A stretch of DNA of 64,000 bases from contig CAKUHU010000003.1 of assembly GCA_934659425.1 (NCBI GenBank), forward strand, positions 1 to 64,000, read 5' to 3'. Below are positions 27,118 through 35,767 of the stretch, one piece after another. The notes below the pieces were generated by a model, which saw only the letters and a list, made by a program, of their open reading frames with translations, was not told the origin of the DNA and searched no databases. Position 1 is the stretch's first letter, and every line of letters starts with the position of its first letter. A program made the position numbers and the translations under genes. Source of the DNA: an uncultured Oscillospiraceae bacterium (GTDB lineage Bacteria > Bacillota > Clostridia > Oscillospirales > Oscillospiraceae).

Positions 27118-27669
27118 TTATGCCTCGTATTTCTGCGTAAAAGCGTGCTGGCAGTCTGCCAGCATTCGTTCAACTTTTTCCATATTCCAGTCACAGAAAT
27201 TCGTCACAATCATGGAAGCGATACCATGTGCGTGCATCCAAAGCTGATCGTGCAGCATATCCGCTTCGTTGTGAGCGATGTGGTAGGTGTTCATCAATTT
27301 TTCGATGGAACGCTCAATCATGGGAAGCAGCGCTTGTTTGATTTCTACGAAAGCATTGGGACGCATGAACAAAAAACGGAACAGGCAGGGTTCATCTTTG
27401 GCAAAGGACATATACCGCATACCATACAGGCAGACGGTTCCATCCACGCTCCCACTTTTCATGTACTTCTCAAATTCCGTGACCGCCATCGGAACCAATT
27501 CTCGCCGCAGTTCCTCCATCCCCGAAAAGGAGAGATAAACGGGCTGCGTGGAACAGCCCAGCGCGTTGGCAAGACCCTTGACATTTACTGCATCATAGCC
27601 ATGCTCCCGTAACAGCTTCAGTGCGGCGTTCAGAATCATATCCTTTGTGACCATTTTCTTAGTTGGCAT
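27118..27669 (-). CDS. TetR-family regulator of the adjacent MATE pump
   Basis: A 183-residue TetR repressor. The N-terminal helix-turn-helix reads ILNAALKLLREHGYDAVNVK and ALGCSTQPVYLSFSG. The C-terminal domain is of the WHG/TetR_C type with several Met and Phe residues. The start at 27669 follows GGAGTG; longer starts lie within the promoter region. First gene of a two-gene operon with the MATE exporter, and probably autoregulated through the dyad at 27685-27700. Confidence 0.88.
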   Translation of the reverse strand: MPTKKMVTKDMILNAALKLLREHGYDAVNVKGLANALGCSTQPVYLSFSGMEELRRELVPMAVTEFEKYMKSGSVDGTVCLYGMRYMSFAKDEPCLFRFLFMRPNAFVEIKQALLPMIERSIEKLMNTYHIAHNEADMLHDQLWMHAHGIASMIVTNFCDWNMEKVERMLADCQHAFTQKYEA

Positions 27670-27684
27670 ACGTTCACTCCAAAC

Positions 27685-27700
27685 GATAAACAAATTTATC
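27685..27700 (-). promoter_or_regulatory. Candidate TetR operator
   Basis: GATAAA-CAAA-TTTATC, a perfect dyad 16 bases upstream of the TetR start codon. Confidence 0.5.
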
Positions 27701-27779
27701 AATAACACATTTTATGCTACCGCAAATGGTGAACGGTGTCAATAGATAGAACTGTTAAAAAATAATACTCGTCATGCTA

Positions 27780-28356
27780 TGAGAAGCGCCAAGCAAGTTG
27801 TTTTGATATTCGAGCGCAGGTGGTTCAATAATATGCGGAGTACGCCGAGGGTAGTGATACCATCCACACCTTGCAAGTATAGAAAGCCCTGAGCACAGGG
27901 CATACAAGCTGCAATTTCGACAAGTGCAAAAAAATCACGCAGCCCAGCGGGGCTGCGGTGCCGGAAAAAGCGGACACACGCCATAGGCGTGCATCCACTT
28001 TTTCCGGCTTTTCTTTTGCCTGATGAGGGACGGTCAAATGCCCTGCACGGTTGCACAATAGTGAAGTCCCGTGTTTCGACGTGTAAGCCGCTGTGTGCGA
28101 TTTTCCTCAGAGAGTCGAGTGTGTACTCAATTTCAGGTGTGAAAGCGAACGTGTGGCATTTGTGAGCGAAGTTGAAAATCGAGACAAGAGATGGTTTTTC
28201 AGCGTGTTTGTCACGGTAACTTTTTGGCGATATTCGTGGAAATGGTTTTGAGTGAAAATTCGAATTTTTGAGCTGATTTTCTGGATGGTGAAAGCCGTTC
28301 GATTTTAGCACAGACCGGCTATGTATTTGTCAAGCAGAAATTTCGCCTGGGATATA
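27780..28356 (-). mobile_element. Repeat element, copy 2
   Basis: Shares the exact 202-bp end (28155-28356) with copy 1 and similar sequence to its left. The hairpin at 27961-28007 keeps its shape although the bases differ. Sequence to the right of 28356 is integrase, unlike copy 1. It probably inserted into the integrase gene and removed its 5' end. The left boundary is approximate. Confidence 0.6.
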
Positions 28357-28369
28357 CGGTACGTAGGCA

Positions 28370-29144
28370 TTGTTGTCTCTCATGACAGCGTAAATGATGG
28401 AAACCATGTTCAAGACCTCGCAGGGGTTCCTCAAGAACCATATCAAACCGCAAATCGGCAGCATCCCGTTGGCAGACCTGACCTCTCTGGACTTACAGCG
28501 GTTCTATAAGCACCTGTTGGATGGCGGCAGAGTTGACCGCATCGAAGCGAAGAAGAAACCGAAAGGACTTGCGCCCAAGACGGTGCGGAATATTCACCAG
28601 ATGATCGGCTCGGCGTACAACCTTGCCATAGAACAACGCCTTGTTACGAAAAATCCAACACAGGGATGCGCACTGCCAAAGGTGGAACACAAAGAGATGA
28701 AAACGCTGACCGCCGACCAACTCAGCGCCTTCTTCCAAGAAGCCAAAGACAGCGGCGTGTACGAGCTCTACTACCTCGATCTCGCCACCGGACTTCGGCG
28801 GGGTGAATTGCTGGGGCTAAAGTGGACGGACGTTGACCTTGACCGTGGCGTACTGAAAATCCAACGGGCTATCTCACGGCAGAATGGCAAAGTGGTGGAA
28901 GCACCGCTGAAAACAAAAAACGCCTACCGCATACTGCCGTTGTCGGCAGACGCGATAGACGTACTGAAAGCGCAGAAGTGTAAGGCTGGCAGCAGCGAAT
29001 GGGTATTCCCCTTGCCCAGCGGGGGAATGATGACGCCAGACAGCGTACTACACATGCTGCAAAGGGTTCTGAAACGAGCAGGGCTGCCCCGCATCCGCTT
29101 CCATGACCTACGCCACACCTTCGCAACGATGGCGCTCCAAAATA
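28370..29144 (+). pseudogene. Tyrosine recombinase (integrase), truncated at both ends
   Basis: Contains the SAM-like core-binding domain (HIKPQIGSIPLADLTSLDLQ) and the catalytic domain with the first Arg (LDLATGLRRGELLGLKW) and HDLRHTFATMALQN. The N-terminus stops at the repeat end (28356). The C-terminus stops after ALQN, before the Gly-His and catalytic Tyr region, where IS110-type sequence begins. It is about 80 percent identical to 18088-18606 where they overlap, by eye. Inactive. Confidence 0.88.
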
Positions 29145-29213
29145 AGGAAGGACAAAGGGGCAACACAAAAGCTGCCGTGGAGCACTGGCTTGGAAAGGGT
29201 ATGGTGAATGTCA

Positions 29214-30112
29214 TCAGTCGAGTTTTTGCAGACCGGTAGAATCCATGTCCACCGGCGGCAGATTTTCCAATGTAGCGAGATAAGTTTCTAAGCTTTGCAT
29301 AATAACGCCTTAGAAATTTGTTGAATGCAGCGGTCATGCAGACATAGAAGGGCTTACCCTCGGAGCGCTTGCGGTCAAGGAACTGGTAAACCGGTTTATC
29401 CTGAGGCGAGCATTTCAGGTATATCCCCATGACATTGAACAAAGTTTTGCCGAGATATGGAGAGCCACGCTTGGAGGATTTGTTGTTCCTGACATTCTTG
29501 TCACCAGGCTGGTTGGGCATGGGATTCATACCGGCAAAAGCAGCCAGGGCCTGCTTCCGTTCAAAGCGACGCATATCACCAATCTCTGCATAAGTTGAGG
29601 CCCAAAAGACTTTCCGAGATCGTACATCTCCATAACCACAGGGTACTCCGGAAGCATGGATGCAAGGCGCTCCATTTCAGCGCGGTAAGTTACCACACTG
29701 CGGGAGATGCTGGTGGGCTGGTTCGCAGCTTCCTGCACGAGAACTTTCGTTACCTCAGAACCTCAGATTTAGGAATCAGAATAGCAACGTTTTTTGCAAG
29801 GGAATACGTTTCCTCGGCATTGCACTGCTTGAAAAAATAACCATGGCGCTTGCACCATTTCCGGTAGCGCTCAGAGAATGCGTTGAGGCTCTGCTTCCGT
29901 ACACAGTCCACATGCCAGAAGGTATGGACAAAGTTAACTCATTTCTGCGTTCCGTCGTTTCGGGCAGGACCGTCGAAGCATTTGCGGATTTCAGAGAAGG
30001 AGTGTTCCAAGAGAGCAATCAGGTTGTTAGAAGGGGGTGCCCGTTGCTTAGAAGCAAGCTGAAACTGACGGTTCAATGTTTTCAGATCATAACGAATGGC
30101 ATCTATGGGGTA
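29214..30112 (-). mobile_element. IS110-family transposase remnant
   Basis: The minus strand encodes IS110-type sequence: LNRQFQLASKQRA, TFWHVDCVRKQSL, LPEYPVVMEMYDLG, AFAGMNP and YYAKLRNL, ending at a TGA (29214-29216). It is broken by TGA in place of Trp (29939-29941), an 8-bp tandem duplication (29752-29767), a 1-base deletion near 29590 and a frameshift near 29290. The N-terminal DEDD catalytic domain is missing. One end interrupts the integrase, the other truncates the next gene. Confidence 0.85.
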
Positions 30113-30113
30113 T

Positions 30114-30690
30114 AGTCTCGCAGATCAGCCCATTGGTTTCCCTGATGATCTCTTTCTGGAGCTGTGCCAGATGAAGGAGGATGCCGCACTGTCGGCAGAG
30201 AACTTTAGTATCACCTTTGTCTCTGACGTGCGCTGGACAGGGGAGACCGAGGTGGCATACCGGAGCCTGGAGATCGCTGGCCGCGGGATGGGGCCGGGAG
30301 CGTTGCGCTTTTTGGAGACAGACCATCCTGTCTCCATCCAAAATGCTTCAGCTGCCGCAATCAGCTATGATGAAAGAATAAAATGCCTGACCATTGAGGA
30401 TATCATCTACGGGCCCCCCTTTTGAGGAGCTGCCGGAGGACTTCCGGGCCACCTTGACCAAGATGGGGGAAGAGGACCTGACGGGCAATGGGGAGGGTCT
30501 CCGGATGGGGGACAGCCTGGACCGGTGCAGTGAACTGGGCTATGACGGGATTCTGAGCAGCGGAAACTGTTACCAGATGGGCCTGCAGTCCCTTACCCTG
30601 ACTGTGGAGGATGGCATCATCACAGCAGCCATGGAGTCCTGCGAGGGGCTTCGTTATGTGGGCACTTCTTTTGCTAAAAGTGAGATGAAA
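30114..30690 (+). pseudogene. Truncated, frameshifted gene of unknown function
   Basis: A protein-like frame lacking its start: it begins at the IS110 junction. It includes VSDVRWTGETEVAYRSLEIA and IEDIIYGPP. A run of six C at 30414-30419 then shifts the frame; removing one C restores YGPPFEELPEDF, and about 85 further residues follow, to GTSFAKSEMKK. No clear stop precedes the shared terminator at 30695. I do not recognise the family. The frameshift could be a sequencing error, but the missing 5' end is real. Confidence 0.5.
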
Positions 30691-30694
30691 AAAG

Positions 30695-30728
30695 ACATCC
30701 GCCGGGACGATTTCGTCCCGGCGGATGT
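30695..30728 (-). terminator. Intrinsic terminator of the stalk-domain gene
   Basis: A 16-bp stem (30695-30710 with 30713-30728). Read on the minus strand it is followed by CTTTTTTC. Confidence 0.9.
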
Positions 30729-30738
30729 TTCTCTGCCT

Positions 30739-31668
30739 TTAGGACTGGGGGTAACGGGTCTGTACATAGAAGCTGCCCTTTTCCAGAGCCGATCGGCTGA
30801 GCTCCCGGCCCCAGTGGATGGAGCTGTTGTAGTTGCCTTCGGCGACGACAATGCTGTCTGCCCGTTTTTCCAGGACAACGACGGAGTGGGTGTCGTTGTT
30901 TACCCGGACCATGTCGCCCACGCGGATGGCGCTGAAGTCGGAGTGGGTGTCCGAGATGGGCAGGTCGCCGAACACGGCGTCGCTGCAGATGAGGGCAAAG
31001 CCCGCGCAGCCATAGCCGGTGAACCGGAGGGCGGCGGATTTGTAGCTGTTGTCGTTGGTCCAGCGCATCCCCTCGGGGTAGTTGGCCTTCAAGCCGTACA
31101 GGATCTCCCGGATGCTCTCATCAGTCATGGGGGCGCCGTTGGGGAGGGTGAGAACGGCGGGGGCGGGGGTCTGGATGGTGATGCCTTCCTCCGGGCTCCA
31201 GTCCACGGTAAAGTTCAGGGCGGCCCCCAGATCCCGGAGCTTGTAGTAGGTGTAGCCGTTGCCGGCGTCATCCTGGAGAAGGATGGCGTCCAGGGCCACA
31301 GTAGTTCCGTCCACCTTTGTCACGGTGGCGGCGGTTTGACAGAGCCGGTCGCCGGAGAAGGGGGTGGAGAACTCTGTGCCGTCGGGCTTATAGGGCTGGC
31401 CGGGGAGCAGGTCCACCGCCCCGTTCCAGGTCACCTGGAATTGAGCGGGGGAGCCGCTCAAGACATGGGCCACATCCCGCAGGCGGACATAGTTGGTGTC
31501 GTAGCCATTTTCGTCCTTCAGGGCATAGGCGGCAAAGGTGACGGGGGTGCCGTCGACCAGTACTTGTTGGGTGGAGGCATAGGCACTCTGATCGTTCAGG
31601 GCGGCTCCAGCGGTGACGTTCAGAAAGAGGGCCAGGGCCGGGATCAGGGAGAGGGATCGCAGTTTCAT
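30739..31668 (-). CDS. Secreted protein with copper-amine-oxidase-type stalk domains and a C-terminal amidase-like domain
   Basis: 309 residues. The signal peptide ends near LNVTAGAAL. Two stalk repeats of the copper amine oxidase N-like type follow (TNYVRLRDVAHVL and YTYYKLRDLGAAL, about 30-150). The C-terminal part has GYGCAGFALICSDAVFG, THSVVVLEK and VAEGNYNSSIHWG, which supply Cys, His and Asn as in CHAP/papain-like amidases. The role may be wall-peptide cleavage or a wall-attached thiol hydrolase. The start follows AAGGAG by 8 bases. It is a single-gene unit with its own promoter and terminator. Confidence 0.8.
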   Translation of the reverse strand: MKLRSLSLIPALALFLNVTAGAALNDQSAYASTQQVLVDGTPVTFAAYALKDENGYDTNYVRLRDVAHVLSGSPAQFQVTWNGAVDLLPGQPYKPDGTEFSTPFSGDRLCQTAATVTKVDGTTVALDAILLQDDAGNGYTYYKLRDLGAALNFTVDWSPEEGITIQTPAPAVLTLPNGAPMTDESIREILYGLKANYPEGMRWTNDNSYKSAALRFTGYGCAGFALICSDAVFGDLPISDTHSDFSAIRVGDMVRVNNDTHSVVVLEKRADSIVVAEGNYNSSIHWGRELSRSALEKGSFYVQTRYPQS

Positions 31669-31703
31669 AGGGATGCTCCTTACAACAAAATATGTTTGAC
31701 TAA

Positions 31704-31732
31704 ATTCTAAAGGATCTGCGGGGGAAAGTCAA
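31704..31732 (-). promoter_or_regulatory. Sigma-A promoter of the stalk-domain gene
   Basis: On the minus strand TTGACT (31732-31727), 17-bp spacer, TAGAAT (31709-31704). Confidence 0.75.
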
Positions 31733-31788
31733 GGAGCGTGGAGGGAATGGGGAATATTGTCTGGAGGCTTGCCCAGGGCCAAAGCAGA

Positions 31789-31824
31789 ACAGCGGCCCCG
31801 GAGCAGATGCCCCGGGGCCGCTGT
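31789..31824 (-). terminator. Intrinsic terminator of the Clp ATPase gene
   Basis: A 13-bp GC-rich stem (31789-31801 with 31812-31824), 8 bases after the stop codon. Confidence 0.75.
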
Positions 31825-31832
31825 GAGAGGGT

Positions 31833-34385
31833 TTATTCCGCTTCCACTGTCAGCGTCTCTCCATCGGAGACAGCGGTGATCTTGGAGATGGGCTCCATAT
31901 AGCTGTCGATGATCTTGGTGGCAATGGGGTCCTCTAAGTCTTTCTGGATCTGGCGGCGCAAGTTCCGGGCACCGTAAGTCTGAGAGAAGGACTTCTTTGC
32001 CAGGTAATCCAGCAGCCCCTCGCCGTAGTGGAAGGCGATGCCCTTTTCCCGCAGATTGTCGGACAGTTCCTTGAGCATGATCTGGGCAATGGCCTTAAAG
32101 TTTTCTTCTGTAAGCTTGTTGAAGTAGACGATCTCATCTACCCGGTTGATGAACTCAGGCCGCAGGAAGCTCTCCAGGGCCTTCATGGCTTTGGCCTTGC
32201 CCTGCTCCGTTTCACTGCGCCCAAAGCCTACCGCACCGGTGGAGCCTGTGGTGGAGCCGGCGTTGGAGGTCATAACGATGACAGTATTCTCAAAATTCAC
32301 ATTCCGGCCCTGGGCGTCGGTGATGTGGCCGTCGTCCAAGATCTGAAGCAGGATATTCAGCACGTCTGGATGGGCCTTTTCGATCTCGTCGAACAAAATG
32401 ACACAGTAGGGCTTGCGCCGGACCTTTTCGGTGAGCTGTCCCGCCTCGTCATAGCCCACATATCCCGGAGGAGAACCGATGATCCGGGAGACGGAAAACT
32501 TCTCCATAAACTCTGACATGTCCAGACGGATCAGGGACTCGGGGGAATTGAACATATCCTGGGCCAGCTGTTTGACCAACTCCGTTTTGCCCACACCGGT
32601 GGAGCCCACAAAAATGAAGGATACCGGTTTGCGCTTAGAGGCGATGCCTACCCGTCCCCGGCGAACGGCGGCGGAGACCTCTTTGACCGCCTGATCTTGG
32701 CCGATGATGTGTTCCTTCAAGCGGTCCTCCAAATGGGCCAACCGCTCATATTCCTGCTCCTGGATCTGGCTGGCGGGAATTTTCGTCCACAGCTCAATGA
32801 CCCGGGCCAGATGCTCTGTGGTCAGGGGCGGGGCGCTCATGGCCTCCAGCTTGGAGAGCTCATCCTGAAGCTGAAGCTCTCGGCTCTTGATTTGAGCCAG
32901 CTGTTCATAGCCTTGATCGTCGTGCTCAGTGGCCAGAAGCTTTATCCGCTCCTCTGCCAACCGGGAGAGCTCGGTGTTGAGACTGGCCTGCTCCCGCTCG
33001 TTGTCCTTCAACCCGGGGGCCTGGGCGGGATCAATGGACAGCGCGGCGTGCTCTCCGGCCAGAGAGGAGAGCTTCCGGCGGATCTCTGCCTGCCGGGCCT
33101 CGTTGGCCTTCAAATCATTTTGCCGCTTATATTCCCGGTTGTTGCTGTCGCTGACCATGGCCTCCCGCTGACCGGAGAGCTCCTCCAGCTCTTTGCGAAC
33201 TTGGTGCTCTCTGGCCAGAGTGTTGTTATGGAGATTTACATCAGAGCAGGCCTCGTCAATAAGGTCAATGGCCTTATCAGGCAGGTAGCGGTCGGTGATA
33301 TACCGCTCAGACATGGTGACCGCCGAGCGGCAGATGGCAGGGGAGATGGACACAAAGTGGTATTTTTCGTAATAGGGGGCGATTCCCTCCAAAATTTTTA
33401 CGCTGTCTTCGATGGAAGGCTCATCCACCATGACCGGCTGGAAACGGCGCTCCAAAGCGGAGTCCTTCTCAATATACTTGCGGTATTCAGTCAGGGTGGT
33501 GGCGCCGATGACCTGGATCTCTCCCCGGGAGAGGGCAGGCTTGAGAATATTGGCGGCGTTCATGGAGCCCTCGGCATCGCCGGCGCCCACGATGTTGTGG
33601 ACCTCGTCGATGACCAGGATGATGTTGCCCAGCTTTTTGACCTCGTCGATGAGGCCCTTCATCCGGGACTCGAACTGGCCCCGGAACTGGGTGCCGGCCA
33701 CCAGGGCGGTCAGGTCTAAGAGATAAACCTCCTTGTCCTGAAGCTTATAGGGCACCTCGCCGCGGTGGATGCGCAGGGCCAGCCCCTCAGCGATGGCGGT
33801 CTTGCCCACGCCGGGCTCACCGATCAGGCAGGGGTTATTCTTCTGACGGCGATTCAAGATCTGGATGGTCCGGGCGATCTCCTCATCCCTGCCGATGATT
33901 TTATCTAATTTGCCATCAGCGGCCTTTTGCGTCAGGGAGATACAGTAATTCTCCAAGAATTTGCGCTTCCCATCCTTACCGCTTTTTCCGCTTTTCTCCT
34001 CCCGGCCCTTGGGGGGCTTTTCCGAGGAGGAAGAAGATTCGGAGGGAGTGGCGGCAGCAGCACTGCTGCCGCTAAAGAGTCTATTGAGGAAGGGAAAAGT
34101 GGCAGTTTTGCCCTCGTCCTCGTCATCGCCGTCATCACTGTCCTGACCGGAGAGCCCCTCCATACCCTCGGCACCGCCGAAGGCGGACATCATCTCATCC
34201 GTGAGGCTTTGCACATCGTCGTCACTGAGGCCCATCTTCTGGATCATATCATCTACGGGCTTGATCCCCATCTCTCGGGCGCAGCTCAGGCAGAGTCCCT
34301 CGGTTTTGGTCTCGCCATTTTCGATGCGCTGGACAAAGACAACGGCCACGTTTTTTTTGCATTTGGCACAAAGTGTAGGCTGCAT
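31833..34385 (-). CDS. Clp-family AAA+ unfoldase with N-terminal zinc finger (ClpE-like)
   Basis: 850-residue Hsp100 ATPase that unfolds proteins for ClpP. The N-terminus is a four-Cys zinc finger (CAKC and CLSC, residues 6-35) as in ClpE, instead of the Clp_N double repeat of ClpC. An acidic and Ser-rich linker (about 70-150) follows. AAA-1 has [13 protein letters not shown] and [13 protein letters not shown] long coiled-coil middle domain (about 400-530) is larger than in typical ClpE. AAA-2 has [27 protein letters not shown] and [14 protein letters not shown]. The start at 34385 follows AAAGGAG by 9 bases; a TTG three codons upstream touches that site. Last gene of the minus-strand run. 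Confidence 0.88.
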   Translation of the reverse strand: MQPTLCAKCKKNVAVVFVQRIENGETKTEGLCLSCAREMGIKPVDDMIQKMGLSDDDVQSLTDEMMSAFGGAEGMEGLSGQDSDDGDDEDEGKTATFPFLNRLFSGSSAAAATPSESSSSSEKPPKGREEKSGKSGKDGKRKFLENYCISLTQKAADGKLDKIIGRDEEIARTIQILNRRQKNNPCLIGEPGVGKTAIAEGLALRIHRGEVPYKLQDKEVYLLDLTALVAGTQFRGQFESRMKGLIDEVKKLGNIILVIDEVHNIVGAGDAEGSMNAANILKPALSRGEIQVIGATTLTEYRKYIEKDSALERRFQPVMVDEPSIEDSVKILEGIAPYYEKYHFVSISPAICRSAVTMSERYITDRYLPDKAIDLIDEACSDVNLHNNTLAREHQVRKELEELSGQREAMVSDSNNREYKRQNDLKANEARQAEIRRKLSSLAGEHAALSIDPAQAPGLKDNEREQASLNTELSRLAEERIKLLATEHDDQGYEQLAQIKSRELQLQDELSKLEAMSAPPLTTEHLARVIELWTKIPASQIQEQEYERLAHLEDRLKEHIIGQDQAVKEVSAAVRRGRVGIASKRKPVSFIFVGSTGVGKTELVKQLAQDMFNSPESLIRLDMSEFMEKFSVSRIIGSPPGYVGYDEAGQLTEKVRRKPYCVILFDEIEKAHPDVLNILLQILDDGHITDAQGRNVNFENTVIVMTSNAGSTTGSTGAVGFGRSETEQGKAKAMKALESFLRPEFINRVDEIVYFNKLTEENFKAIAQIMLKELSDNLREKGIAFHYGEGLLDYLAKKSFSQTYGARNLRRQIQKDLEDPIATKIIDSYMEPISKITAVSDGETLTVEAE

Positions 34386-34501
34386 TTTGGTCAACTCCTT
34401 TTGCGTCCGGGGTTTGGCCCGGACCGGGCGAAGGGGATGCTTGCCCCCTCGGAGAAATCATTCTAAATCGAAATTGTGAACTGAGTATGAAATATCACAA
34501 A

Positions 34502-35026
34502 TTATTTTCTCATCAATTTCAGGAAATCCACGGCATAGCGGATCAAAGCGGCGACGGCCAAGGTCAGGGCCGGGACGATCAGAGCGGTAGACCAAGGCTG
34601 AGGAATGGGGAAGAGGACCAGAACGGCCAATACCACAAAAAAGACCCCCGTGGAGATTTTCCCGAGAAGGTTGGCAGAGATCACATCCCCCGCATGCTGA
34701 TACAGGACCAGGCCGCCCAGCCCCATGAGGGCTTCCTTGCAGAACAGGATGACCACCCCCCAGACGGGGATAACGCCTTTGGCGGCGATACAGACGAGGG
34801 CGGTGAAGGTCAACAGCTTATCAGCCAAAGGGTCCAGAATTCTGCCCAGTTTGGTTACCATATTGAAGCGCCGGGCGATATAGCCGTCGGCAATATCGGT
34901 GGCGAAGGCCACGGCGTAAATAAGGGCGGCCCAGCGGTGAGAATTGGGACCGGGGGAGAAAAAGACCGCCGCGAATATAGGCACCAAGAGCAGGCGGAGC
35001 AAGGAGAGCAGGTTGGGAATGTTCAT
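34502..35026 (-). CDS. pgsA: CDP-diacylglycerol--glycerol-3-phosphate 3-phosphatidyltransferase
   Basis: 174-residue membrane enzyme that makes phosphatidylglycerol phosphate, the first committed step to phosphatidylglycerol. The CDP-alcohol phosphotransferase motif is complete: D-G-x2-A-R-x8-G-x3-D-x3-D (DGYIARRFNMVTKLGRILD and the next DPLAD). About five hydrophobic segments. It lies 29 bases after the CvpA gene and 116 before the Clp gene. The ribosome site is weak (GGTG). Confidence 0.93.
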   Translation of the reverse strand: MNIPNLLSLLRLLLVPIFAAVFFSPGPNSHRWAALIYAVAFATDIADGYIARRFNMVTKLGRILDPLADKLLTFTALVCIAAKGVIPVWGVVILFCKEALMGLGGLVLYQHAGDVISANLLGKISTGVFFVVLAVLVLFPIPQPWSTALIVPALTLAVAALIRYAVDFLKLMRK

Positions 35027-35055
35027 AATTTCACCGTTCTTTTGTAAGGAGGGCT

Positions 35056-35739
35056 TTATAATAGAGCAAAAAGCTCCAGGGGACTGTGCTGCACAAGAAG
35101 GGATAAAAGATGGGTTTGGGATGCTGTCTCAGAGGAGATGAAACCGGTCAGGTCACATAGAATCCAAGCGGCCAGATACAGGACGATGATCCCCTTCAGG
35201 CAGCCCAAAATGCCGCCTGCCGTTCGGTTGAGACTGCTCAAGCCGGGAAGCCGCGCGACTAAGTCCAAGGCGTGGCTGAGCAAGGTCCAGATCAGCAGCA
35301 CGGCAAAAAAGCCAATCAGGAAAATAAGGCCGTGAGCAAGCTGCTGAGCCACCATAGCCGCCGCCGCTGCGGCAGCCTGGGAAGCTGTCTCTGTGATGCC
35401 GGAGTGTAGAGTATCCTCCAATTGATCGGCGGCCCATTGATAAAATCCGCCCTTTTCTTTCAGAGCGGCCAAGACGTCTACGACAGAGGGTTCATCCTCG
35501 GTGCTCGCCGTCAATATTCTTTCTTCCAAGGTCTCCTGAATGGATTGTGCTAATTTAGGCTCTATAGAGGCGGCCAGCTTGGGAGCCAGGATGTCGGCGG
35601 CGAGATTGGCCCCCACAAGGGCGACAATCACCGCTGCCAGGGAGAACAAGGTGAGGATAAATCCGCGGTGGGCACCCAAAGCGATGAAGAGGAGCAAAAC
35701 AGCGAGGAGAACAACATCGATCAGTATAGCGGAAGTCAT
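35056..35739 (-). CDS. CvpA-family membrane protein
   Basis: 227 residues. N-terminal hydrophobic helices (SAILIDVVLLAVLLLFIALG, HRGFILTLFSLAAVIVALVG), an alternating helical middle, then two more membrane segments (LIFLIGFFAVLLIWTLL, GGILGCLKGIIVLYLAAWIL) match the CvpA/colicin V production family. Members occur in envelope homeostasis; the molecular function is not settled. Start at 35739 after an AGAAGG site. It is 28 bases downstream of the DUF5711 gene. Confidence 0.8.
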   Translation of the reverse strand: MTSAILIDVVLLAVLLLFIALGAHRGFILTLFSLAAVIVALVGANLAADILAPKLAASIEPKLAQSIQETLEERILTASTEDEPSVVDVLAALKEKGGFYQWAADQLEDTLHSGITETASQAAAAAAAMVAQQLAHGLIFLIGFFAVLLIWTLLSHALDLVARLPGLSSLNRTAGGILGCLKGIIVLYLAAWILCDLTGFISSETASQTHLLSLLVQHSPLELFALL

Positions 35740-35767
35740 AGATAACCTTCTTCTTTCCAAAGTCAAA

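Noticed and set aside
30394-31710. Plus-strand frame of 438 codons across the stalk-domain gene
   Set aside because: It crosses a clear terminator and lies antisense to a gene with signal peptide, promoter and ribosome site. Only its first roughly 95 codons belong to the frameshifted unknown gene.
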